Assembly: GCA_003857395.1 (NCBI GenBank)
Contig: RPRC01000307.1
Coordinates: 1-5,458 of the forward strand
Reading direction: 5' to 3'
Length of the DNA: 5,458 nucleotides
From: Geobacter sp.
GTDB taxonomy: Bacteria; Desulfobacterota; Desulfuromonadia; Geobacterales; Geobacteraceae
Part shown: positions 1 to 5,458 of the stretch, one piece after another
Layout of the letters: each line of letters starts with the position of its first letter
Position numbering within the stretch: the stretch's first letter is position 1
The notes under the pieces: model-generated
Told to the model about the DNA's origin: nothing
What the model saw: only the letters and a program-made list of their open reading frames with translations
Database searches by the model: none
Position numbers and translations under genes: made by a program

Positions 1-127
1 AGGCCTATCTGGAAATGGCCGTTTAGCTCCATCTGGAACGGTTGCAACTCTTTACAAAAGGCGTAATTGTAACTTTAAAACACTGTTATGAAACAATTGG
101 CGGTTTTGACAGCTATGTGGTCAGTGG
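1..127 (+). other. scrambled Tn3 transposase-derived sequence, no intact gene
   Basis: No credible intact gene is seen here. Positions 3-23 read AYLEMAV and then hit a stop. This resembles the YLExAV block that precedes the C-terminal tail in Tn3-family transposases. A second AYL block, in another frame, occurs at 128-136, where the recognisable tail begins. The bases between the two (about 24-127) match nothing I recognise. They may be a small insertion or a degenerated partial duplication of the transposase gene. The 63-codon open frame across 42-233 is probably fortuitous, because it overlaps the recognisable transposase tail out of frame. Confidence 0.3.
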
Positions 128-328
128 GCCTATTTGTGGCGAACTGTTGATCATCTACGTAAGCATGGTGATGCTCCCGCCATCGGTGATCTCGCTCACC
201 TCTCGCCACTTGGCTGGGAACATATCAATTTAACAGGAGATTATCACTGGGATACAGAGCAATCATTCGGACTAAATCAGTATCGTCCACTGCGTGTCGG
301 AGCTACTGATGAGGGCTTAGCGGCTTAG
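128..328 (+). pseudogene. tnpA: Tn3-family transposase, C-terminal fragment
   Basis: This is the last 66 or so codons of a Tn3-family TnpA, the DDE transposase that forms cointegrates by replicative transposition. The diagnostic run is HLSPLGWEHINLTGDYHW, the conserved tail motif of the family, followed by a short variable end with RPLRV. The stop codon TAG (326-328) lies inside the 38-bp terminal inverted repeat, as is usual for the tnpA-proximal end of these transposons. A full protein is about 950-1000 residues, so nearly everything is missing or outside the window. No in-frame continuation exists upstream of the AYL block at 128, so the gene is broken here. The family call is secure; the exact breakpoint is not. 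Confidence 0.88.
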
Positions 329-361
329 CGTGCGTAAAATTCCGTTTCGTGTCTTGTCCCC
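324..361 (+). repeat. Tn3-family terminal inverted repeat, 38 bp (element A)
   Basis: Read from the outside inward on the minus strand, the repeat starts GGGG at 361, holds CACGAAACGGAA in the middle and finishes ACGCACGCTAAG at 324. The 38-bp length, the GGGG start and the TAAG end are hallmarks of Tn3-family ends; the ACGCTAAG end is also found in the Tn21 group. It marks the right end of an element that extends leftward and owns the transposase tail ending at 328. The other end lies outside the window. Confidence 0.9.
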
Positions 362-391
362 GGCAGGCGTCAACAATTTGCGACGTGGCAT
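362..391 (-). pseudogene. tnpA: Tn3-family transposase, N-terminal ten-codon fragment
   Basis: On the minus strand an ATG at 391 opens the decapeptide MPRRKLLTPA, which matches the usual start of Tn3-family transposases (MPRR followed by a leucine-rich ...L.P/A segment). The frame is cut exactly at 361/362, where the outer GGGG of the 38-bp inverted repeat begins. The fragment points inward from the 37-bp end at 481-517, so it is best read as the start of that second element's own tnpA, interrupted by element A. It is very short, so the identification rests on the motif together with its position between two Tn3 ends. Confidence 0.6.
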
Positions 392-480
392 GATCAGTCA
401 TCCGCTCTAAGTTTGTGGCCTTGTCAAAGGCATAATAAACGATTGTCGAGCAAATTTGGAAGCCGCTTTTCAATAAATTC
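392..480. other. leader between a Tn3 end and its tnpA start
   Basis: This 89-bp stretch lies between the 37-bp inverted repeat and the start codon of the truncated tnpA, where the promoter of a transposase-only Tn3-family element would be expected. No open frame is seen. A TTGACA-like hexamer is present on the minus strand at about 423-428, but I see no good -10 partner and no convincing resolvase res site. Confidence 0.3.
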
Positions 481-517
481 CTTAGAGTACGTTTTTTCCG
501 TTTCGTGAGCTGACCCC
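481..517 (+). repeat. second Tn3-family terminal inverted repeat, 37 bp (element B)
   Basis: Read inward from 517 on the minus strand, it starts GGGGTCAGC, holds CACGAAACGGAA and ends CTAAG at 481. The central block is identical to that of the 38-bp repeat at 324-361, and both face the same way, but flanking positions differ (for example a poly-A run where the other has ATTTTA) and it is one base shorter. It is therefore the end of a different, related element that extends leftward. The five bases outside it (ATATA, 518-522) would be one copy of the target duplication; the partner copy is not in the window. Confidence 0.82.
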
Positions 518-532
518 ATATAGGCCCTTTTT

Positions 533-874
533 CTAATTTTTCACATTATGTACTGTTTTCAGAGGTGAGCTTGTAATTTTGGTTTTGCAATATTTTCTTG
601 TAGTCTGTTCCAACTTCTTTTGTGGACGGCCAACTTTTTTTACTTTCAGAGCTTCCCATCTGTCCGACAAAAAAGCCTGGCGCCATTTATTAGCAGTAGT
701 TTTGCTTATTTTTAACAAATTCGCGATAACCTTAAGATGAACACCATGCTCAGTCATAAGTATGATGAGACATCTCTTGACATATTCATTGTTTGAGTTA
801 ATGTCATTAAGTTCATAGTATATTTTAGCTATTTCATCCCTGGTTAAATTAAATTGCAATGCATTTCTTGGCAT
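533..874 (-). CDS. IS630-type transposase, DNA-binding N-terminal domain only
   Basis: The 113-residue product carries a helix-turn-helix of the kind that opens IS630/Tc1-like transposases. Residues about 46-66 (HLKVIANLLKISKTTANKW and following) form the HTH, then comes WRQAFL..RWEALK and a basic GRPQKK linker at 82-87. A complete IS630 transposase is about 330-350 residues and continues into a DDE catalytic domain. Here that part is absent and the protein ends in a short unrelated-looking tail, 15 bp from the Tn3-type end at 481-517, which suggests truncation by that insertion. The start is supported by AGAGG placed 8 bases before ATG 874. The gene is AT-rich compared with the metabolic block to its right. 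It could be a dead remnant, or conceivably a small DNA-binding protein still made. Confidence 0.6.
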   Translation of the reverse strand: MPRNALQFNLTRDEIAKIYYELNDINSNNEYVKRCLIILMTEHGVHLKVIANLLKISKTTANKWRQAFLSDRWEALKVKKVGRPQKKLEQTTRKYCKTKITSSPLKTVHNVKN

Positions 875-963
875 AATACCATCCTCTATTGATTACGAAT
901 CACGGCTATAAAATGATCGTGACATAATAATACTAATTTGGGAAAAACTACCTGACTAAAACA

Positions 964-1575
964 TTACTCGAAATACGTCACTGTAGCATCTAACGACTTT
1001 TTTCGAGGTGATGAACTTTGTCTCGTAGAATAGCCGAGAGGAATGACAGCCATAAAATCAGCGTCACGCATATTTAGTAAACTCAGCACGTCTTCTTTAA
1101 TAAGGCAAAAGATACCTAACCAGACACATGACAAACCAAGAGATGTTGTGGCAAGGAGTAAATTTTGTACCGCGGCGGCCGAACTCTGTACTTCCATGGT
1201 GCGGAAGAAAGCGGCATGTTGTCCATCGGCTTCAAACAATTCAGATCCATGCTGAACAAGATCCCCCGTATTGGTCACAATTACAACGACAGGAGCTGAC
1301 GAGACACTTCTAGATGCCAACCGTAAAAGTGTCGAGTAAGGCTTCGGAAATTTCACAGCCAACGTATTGGCCAGGCTGGCCAGATCATTTTTCAATGTTT
1401 CACCTACAACAGAAAAACGCCATGGCTGTCGATTATGTGCGGAAGGTGCTTGGTTGGCAGCCTCCAATACCATAAGAATATCTTTTTTTGACACTTCCTT
1501 ATCATTGAACAGCCTTGTGCTGCGGCGACGTGCAATAGTATAAATTGTGTGGTTGTTTTCCATATCCCTTTGCAT
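964..1575 (-). CDS. nitroreductase-family FMN oxidoreductase
   Basis: A 203-residue member of the nitroreductase superfamily: cytoplasmic FMN enzymes, usually dimeric, that reduce nitro, quinone or enone-type substrates with NAD(P)H. Visible family features are RRRSTRLF at about 16-23 (FMN phosphate contact), QAPSAHNRQPWRF at 42-54, the AAVQNLLLATTSLGLSCVWLG helix region at 134-154, IPLGYS at 178-183, and a C-terminal PRKKSL segment. Length fits the short single-domain class. The open frame reaches back to a TTG at 1611, but I prefer ATG 1575: AGGAGA (1579-1584) sits just before it, and the longer form would overlap the end of the dapB reading frame. Another ATG at 1563 is possible. It is the last gene of the gltA-dapB block, 28 bp after the dapB remnant. 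The frame is fully intact. The substrate cannot be told from the sequence. Confidence 0.88.
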   Translation of the reverse strand: MQRDMENNHTIYTIARRRSTRLFNDKEVSKKDILMVLEAANQAPSAHNRQPWRFSVVGETLKNDLASLANTLAVKFPKPYSTLLRLASRSVSSAPVVVIVTNTGDLVQHGSELFEADGQHAAFFRTMEVQSSAAAVQNLLLATTSLGLSCVWLGIFCLIKEDVLSLLNMRDADFMAVIPLGYSTRQSSSPRKKSLDATVTYFE

Positions 1576-1578
1576 GTA

Positions 1579-1584
1579 TCTCCT
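1579..1584 (-). promoter_or_regulatory. ribosome binding site deciding the nitroreductase start
   Basis: AGGAGA on the minus strand lies three bases before ATG 1575. The TTG at 1611, which would add 12 residues, has only a weak and distant AGG. This favours the 203-residue product. Confidence 0.55.
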
Positions 1585-1603
1585 GATCTCTCTTTTTACA
1601 TCG

Positions 1604-2390
1604 CAGTTCAAGAACGTTAAAGACCTGATTGCTGCCTAACCGCCCTTTAAGCGGCGAGGACGGATCCGCTGGCAAAGGTGTCTCTTGAATATGCACGATG
1701 AGTTAGATCGATACGCTCACCTCTAACAATGAAACAGAGGGAGTGGTCGCCGATAACATCTCCACCACGAATGATCCTTATTCCGATTTCCTTCCTGTTA
1801 CGTGTTCGGACTGAACCCTGACGGTGGTTGTTGGCAAGTAAACTGCGGACGGTATCAACTGACTAGGCTATGATCTCGCGTATGCGGTTTGAGGTCCCAG
1901 AAGGGCTGTCTTTTTTCATCTTGTGGTGTGAATCGATAATTTCTACGTCAAAATCATTGCTAAGAGCTTCTACTGCTTCACCGAGAACTTTAAAGAGGAT
2001 ATTGACACTGATTGACTTGTTAGACGCCAGTACAACCGGGATATTCAGTGCATAATTCCTGATAAAATCCATTTATTAGAAGGAGAAACCTGTCGTACCG
2101 ACAACTGCAAACTTACTGTACTCGTCGCACAACTTAAAATTATTCAAAGAGACAGACGGAGCGGAGAAATCAACAAAAACAACGTAACCTTCATCAGTCT
2201 GTCCGGTTTATCAGTGATAGTCACACCAGCGACAGCGAAACCGGTTACCAGTCCCACATCATCACCAACAAGAGGACTCCCCTGGCCTGACCAGACCTCC
2301 AGCCAGATCCAGATGAAGATCATCAATAACAGCTGTTGCGACACTTCTAAACATATGACCGCTGACGCTGCTTACCGTAATTTTGAGCAT
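1604..2390 (-). pseudogene. dapB: dapB pseudogene (4-hydroxy-tetrahydrodipicolinate reductase)
   Basis: DapB reduces 4-hydroxy-tetrahydrodipicolinate with NAD(P)H in lysine/diaminopimelate synthesis. Homology can be followed along about 260 codons, the normal family length, only by changing frame. From ATG 2390: MLKITVSSVSGHMFRS (degenerate nucleotide-binding loop, expected GAAGRMG); SPLVGDDVG in a shifted frame after the C run at 2279-2282; then a shift near 2195-2206 into VDFSAPSVSLNNF and VVGTTGFS; two adjacent TAA codons (2078-2073); IPVVLASN and ISVNILFKVL; the active-site block DSHHKMKKDSPSGT, which keeps the catalytic His and Lys; TAG at 1865-1863; then EIG..IIRGGDVIGDHS and THRAYSRDTFASGS; and a last shift near 1650 before LKGRLGSNQVFNVLEL. 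With three shifts and three stops it cannot make a working enzyme. It starts 35 bp after the glutamate synthase-like gene and precedes the nitroreductase gene, all on one strand. Confidence 0.88.
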
Positions 2391-2425
2391 TCCACAAACA
2401 TTCACCCCTATTTAATCAGTCGGTC

Positions 2426-3832
2426 TTATTTCAATGCGAAAAAAGTATGAATGGCCGATGCAGCCCTTTTTCCGTCGGCTATGGCCTGAGCAACTGTTCC
2501 GTTTGTCCGGATGTTGTCGCCACCCATATATATTCCGGATATTTCTGTTTCTCCAGTCTCATAAACAACGATTTTATTCCTTCGTTTCCTTGCAGGCCAC
2601 AGGTCTGTCATAATTGGAACAGCAACCGTACCGAGTGCATAAATTACCAAATCAGAGTCCATTCTGATTAACTCCCCTTCAATGGGATAGAATCGCCGGC
2701 GTCCCGATGTATCGTACTTGCCTAGCTCCATTTTCTGGCAAATCACAGACGTAACCCTTCTCTTGGCATTACCAAGGATTCTGACCGGTGAGCTTAATGT
2801 GGTCAGTTCAACCCCCTCTTCCTTTGCATGCATTATTTCATTCAGACGCGCCGGCATTTCTGCTTCACTGCGGCGGTAGACGATCCTCACCTGATCACCC
2901 CCCAGTCTGCGTGCAACACGGGCACAGTCGATGGCCGTATTCCCGCCGCCGATTACGGTTACTTTCTTGCCGAGAAGTGAATGGCTCAAACCATTGATTC
3001 TCTGATTAATCCACGCAAGGTTCGTGCTGGCAAGGTATTTTTTCGCAGAATAGACCCCTTTGAGAGCTTCCCCCGGTATACCAGGCTTTATTATTGAAGC
3101 CGCACCATTACCTACAAATATTGCATCGTATTCCTTATACAACTCAGACATGGCGACAGTCTTACCAACAAAAACGTTGCACTCTATTTTGATTCCAAGA
3201 TTAAGTAATCGGGAAATTTCGGCAATGACTATCCGCTTCGGTAGCCGAAACTCGGGAATACCTAAAAGCAAAACACCGCCGCTATCATCAAGAGCTTCAT
3301 AAATTTTTACCGAGTGCCCCTTGAGGGCAAGTTCAGAGGCTGCCGTCAAACCTGCCGGGCCGCTGCCAATTACCGCTACATTTTTACCAGAAGCGGCACG
3401 TCGCAAACCAGTACCGATTTCGACTTTGTTATCGAGTGCCCAATCAGCAACGAAACGTTCAAGTGCCCCTATAGCGATAGGGGTGCCTGCCTTCGCAAGG
3501 ATACACCTAGCTTCACACTGTGTCTCCTGGGGACAGACTCTACCACACGAGGAGGCAAAGGGGTTGCTGCGCTGAAGGATATGTGCCGCACGATATAGTT
3601 CCTCATCAGCTAAGGCGCCGATGAATTCCGGGATATTGATTCGGATTGGACAACCAGCTACACAGGAAGCACTTTTGCATCGTAAGCAGCGATTTGCCTC
3701 CTGCATTGCCTGTTCTCTACTAAGTCCCAGTTCAACCTCACGAAAACCGTTAATGCGCTCCATGGAATCTAGCGTTGGCCTACACAAGTTACTTTCAGAC
3801 AACTTATTTTGTATATTTAACTGTTTGACCAT
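2426..3832 (-). CDS. gltA: NADPH-dependent glutamate synthase-like FeS/FAD oxidoreductase (GltA/GltD/SudA/NfnB type)
   Basis: A 468-residue protein of the family formed by the glutamate synthase small subunit and its homotetrameric homologues. The N-terminal ferredoxin-like domain has two cysteine sets, C49-C52-C57-C61 and C96-C100-C106-C110, for two [4Fe-4S] clusters, with SCGRVCPQETQC and IGALERFVAD typical of the family. An FAD Rossmann motif follows (VIGSGPAGL, 154-162), then GIPEFRLPK (191-199), an NADPH Rossmann motif (VIGGGNTAIDCARVARRLG, about 293-311) and a closing GGD with TVAQAIADGKRAA. Length and order are normal and the frame is intact. ATG 3832 is preceded by AGGA at 3842-3845, nine bases upstream. 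The protein moves electrons between NADPH and a partner. In related systems (NfnAB, sulfide dehydrogenase) the partner alpha subunit is encoded immediately upstream, but here that position holds an IS remnant. Without the partner the true role, glutamate synthesis or electron bifurcation, cannot be assigned. Confidence 0.92.
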   Translation of the reverse strand: MVKQLNIQNKLSESNLCRPTLDSMERINGFREVELGLSREQAMQEANRCLRCKSASCVAGCPIRINIPEFIGALADEELYRAAHILQRSNPFASSCGRVCPQETQCEARCILAKAGTPIAIGALERFVADWALDNKVEIGTGLRRAASGKNVAVIGSGPAGLTAASELALKGHSVKIYEALDDSGGVLLLGIPEFRLPKRIVIAEISRLLNLGIKIECNVFVGKTVAMSELYKEYDAIFVGNGAASIIKPGIPGEALKGVYSAKKYLASTNLAWINQRINGLSHSLLGKKVTVIGGGNTAIDCARVARRLGGDQVRIVYRRSEAEMPARLNEIMHAKEEGVELTTLSSPVRILGNAKRRVTSVICQKMELGKYDTSGRRRFYPIEGELIRMDSDLVIYALGTVAVPIMTDLWPARKRRNKIVVYETGETEISGIYMGGDNIRTNGTVAQAIADGKRAASAIHTFFALK

Positions 3833-3896
3833 TGGATTCTATCCTAAATTGCCATTACAAAGAACAATCGTAACAGTCTTGTATTATGATGTTCTG

Positions 3897-3926
3897 ATTA
3901 TAAAATTAATTGGAACTATCCTCCAA
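3897..3926 (-). promoter_or_regulatory. candidate sigma-70 promoter for the gltA-dapB-nitroreductase block
   Basis: On the minus strand a perfect TATAAT (3902-3897) lies 18 bases downstream of TTGGAG (3926-3921), a three-of-six match to the -35 consensus. Transcription would start near 3890 and leave a leader of about 58 bases before ATG 3832. The -35 box falls inside the last codons of the IS1595-type transposase remnant, so the promoter would be partly IS-derived. The region is AT-rich and chance matches are common, hence modest confidence. Confidence 0.4.
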
Positions 3927-4590
3927 AAGAAGTTTGTGGCGTAGCAATTCCACCATATATGGTTCTTCTGAGTTGAGTACCGATGGCATTTTTTAGCAAA
4001 TTTTGTAATTGTTTCAGTAACGGCTTGGCTTGTATGACGATCTTTGAAACACTATCCTTGGTTTTCTTCTCTACGGGATCCCGGTTATTCCACCGAAAAG
4101 CCACTTCTCCGATGTACCTTGGGAGATGCCTTGTGCTCAAATAGTAGAATACCCCCAGTTTGGCTCTTTCGAGAATGGCATTGAAGGACTCAGCCGTGTT
4201 GACATGAACATTGCCCGGCAAAACTCTTTTGAGCCATGGTTGATTGCTTCATGTGCCGCATATTCCTTGCCGATCGCCTTGTACGTTGGCAGTTGATCGG
4301 TCATGAAATGGGCGCGGTGAAACCACCTTGGCAACGCGATAGGCCAAACCAGGGTAGCTGTCTCCAGGGACGACATCAGCTTTAAAATCTCCCTGCCGCT
4401 CAACAGCAACATGGACGCAGCTTTTCTTGGTGTCTTTGCCGCGCGGATTAGTAACACCCTGAACAAAACGTGGCTTTCCGCCCAGGTATTTCTCATCCAG
4501 TTCAACTACGCCTTCAAGGGGGCCAATGGCATCACCATGGAGTTTCATCAGGTCGCGAACGGCATGTCCGACTTTCCAGGCCAGGGAGTT
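3916..4590 (-). pseudogene. IS1595/ISXO2-like transposase, N-truncated and frameshifted
   Basis: The DDE domain of an IS1595-family transposase can be read in three frames. The first segment has WKVGHAVRDLM and VVELDEKYLGGK (first catalytic Asp), then VHVAVERQGDFKADVV. A one-base gain in the A run at 4320-4322 moves the frame to HRAHFMTDQLPTYKAIGKEY (second Asp). Loss of one base in the C run at 4214-4216 moves it again to NVHVNTAESFNAILERAK (the family's NT.E-type third motif), YYLSTRHLPRYIGEVAFRWNNRD and a stop at 3916-3918. Healing both runs restores one continuous protein. The zinc-ribbon N-terminus (roughly the first 80 residues of about 300) is missing: homology stops at about 4580-4595, where IS3-type sequence of the opposite strand begins. 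No clear terminal inverted repeat was identified after the stop. Confidence 0.85.
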
Positions 4591-4596
4591 GCTGCC

Positions 4597-5458
4597 CGGT
4601 ACGCGTTCATGAAGCAGTGGCGACTCTATTTTCCCATTAAAGTCATGAGCCGGCTGTTCGGTGTATCGCGCAGCGGCTTTTATACTTGGTTGAAGCGAGA
4701 ACCCTCACGACGAGCCAAGGAGGATGAGCTCCTCAAAGTGGCGATCAAAGCCGCCCATAAGCGCACTCGCGAGAGTTATAGTGTGCGGCGGTTGCAGCCG
4801 GAGCTGGCAGCTAACGGCTTTATCGCCGGACGTGATCGCATTGCCCGGTTGCGTCGTGAATTAGGCCTGCGTTGTCGGCAGAAGCGCAAATTCAAGGCAA
4901 CGACGAATTCAAAACACAACTTGCCGGTAGCAGAAAATCTGTTGAATCAAACCTTTGAACCCAGCGCGCCTAACGAAGTCTGGGTTTCAGATATTACCTA
5001 CATCCCTACCGGTGAAGGCTGGCTCTATCTTGCAGGGATTAAGGATGTATTCACCTGCGAAATTGTCGGCTACGCCATGGCGGAACGTATGACACAGAAG
5101 CTGACCAGTAGGGCGCTGTTCCGGGCAGCACAACAGAAACGGCCAGCGGCCGGGCTTATCCACCATTCGGATCGTGGCAGTCAATATTGTTCCCACGACT
5201 CCAAAACTCCTTGAACAATTTAGGTATGAAGACTCCAATGTCACGCAGGGGAAACTGCTATGATAACGCACCGATGGAGAGCTTCTGGGGAAGCCTCAAG
5301 AATGAACTCGTGCATCATTGCCGCTACGCGACCAGAGCCGAGGCTGAAGCCTCCATCCGAGAGTACATCGAGATCTTCTACAACCGCCAACGGCGTCATT
5401 CCCGCCTTGGCTATTTAGCGCCGGCCGTATTCTCACAATTTCATAGCATTCTGACAGC
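4597..5458 (+). pseudogene. IS3-family transposase orfB (IS3-group-like), N-truncated and frameshifted
   Basis: The catalytic part of an IS3-family OrfB. Homology starts at about RYAFMKQW (4597) and FPIKVMSRLFGVSRSGFYTW, then ESYSVRRLQPEL, then the rve integrase core: VWVSDITYIPT with Asp at 4990, and HHSDRGSQYC with Asp at 5170. After SHD (5199) a one-base shift gives KLLEQF, then an extra A at 5222 shifts again to GMKTPMSRRGNCYDNAPMESFWG with Glu at 5277, which gives the DD(35)E spacing typical of IS3. The tail IEIFYNRQRRHSRLGYLAP follows and is open to the window edge. Positions 4411-4596 of the same open frame are only the antisense of the IS1595-type gene and do not belong to this protein. 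OrfA and the true start of OrfB are missing. With two shifts between catalytic residues no active transposase is expected. Confidence 0.88.

Noticed and set aside
420..455. Resolvase res site suggested by two TGTC words around an AT-rich core
   Set aside because: The words are direct and too short, no paired subsites are seen, and no resolvase gene is nearby.
324..517. A miniature Tn3-derived element (TIME) bounded by the two repeats
   Set aside because: Such elements have ends in inverted orientation; these two repeats face the same way, so they are not the two ends of one small element.
900..922. Inverted repeat TCACG / CGTGA separated by 13 bases upstream of the HTH gene, as an operator or terminator
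   Set aside because: The stem is only five bases with a long loop and no U tract; chance is a sufficient explanation.
964..1611. TTG start giving a 215-residue nitroreductase
   Set aside because: The extra residues lack family similarity, have no good ribosome binding site and would overlap the dapB tail; ATG 1575 with AGGAGA is better.
1863..2072. A short intact 69-residue gene
   Set aside because: It is the central catalytic segment of DapB, with matching DapB sequence continuing in the same frame beyond both stops, so it is part of a pseudogene.
2144..2344. A 66-residue membrane-like small protein
   Set aside because: Its middle is the SPLVGDDVG region of DapB; the hydrophobic ends are out-of-frame readings of the same pseudogene.
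3060..3944. Several plus-strand open frames of 80-107 codons opposite the glutamate synthase-like gene
   Set aside because: They are shadows of a strongly conserved minus-strand gene or its leader, with no recognisable motif of their own.
4411..4596. N-terminal part of a 267-residue transposase beginning at ATG 4411
   Set aside because: These bases are the antisense of clearly recognisable IS1595-type coding sequence; IS3 homology begins only at about 4597.

Overview
This window reads as a piece of decaying accessory DNA from a Gram-negative-type bacterium. It is a short metabolic gene block on the minus strand, enclosed on both sides by remnants of at least five transposable elements from four families (Tn3, IS630, IS1595, IS3). 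Taxonomy cannot be fixed from the sequence. The iron-sulphur/flavin homotetrameric-type glutamate synthase-like protein is common in anaerobes, so an anaerobic or syntrophic lineage is possible, but that is inference.

Left flank (1-874). The C-terminal end of a Tn3-family transposase runs rightward into a 38-bp Tn3-family terminal inverted repeat (324-361). Abutting it is a ten-codon start of a second Tn3-family transposase on the opposite strand (362-391). That fragment lies inside a second, different Tn3-type end of 37 bp (481-517) in the same orientation. This is the signature of one Tn3-type element sitting in the transposase gene of another. Fifteen bases further right lies an ORF (533-874, minus) that carries only the DNA-binding half of an IS630-type transposase.

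Central block (964-3832, all minus strand, transcribed right to left). The order is an intact NADPH-dependent glutamate synthase-like FeS/FAD oxidoreductase (gltA/gltD/sudA type), then a dapB pseudogene, then an intact FMN nitroreductase-family protein. Gaps are 35 and 28 bp, so this was an operon. The dapB copy can be followed along almost its whole length by switching frames, but it has about three frameshifts and three in-frame stops, while its two neighbours are fully open. A possible promoter for the block overlaps the last codons of the transposase remnant upstream.

Right flank (3916-5458). An IS1595/ISXO2-like transposase remnant (minus, two frameshifts, N-terminus missing) meets an IS3-family orfB remnant (plus, two frameshifts near its catalytic third, N-terminus missing) at about 4590-4600. 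The two are joined N-terminal end to N-terminal end. The long open frame that starts at 4411 is a chimera: antisense of the first transposase followed by real IS3 transposase.

I found no convincing new defence, conflict or RNA system. The points of interest are the nested Tn3 ends, the selective death of dapB between two preserved redox genes, the possible IS-derived promoter, and the head-to-head transposase fusion.
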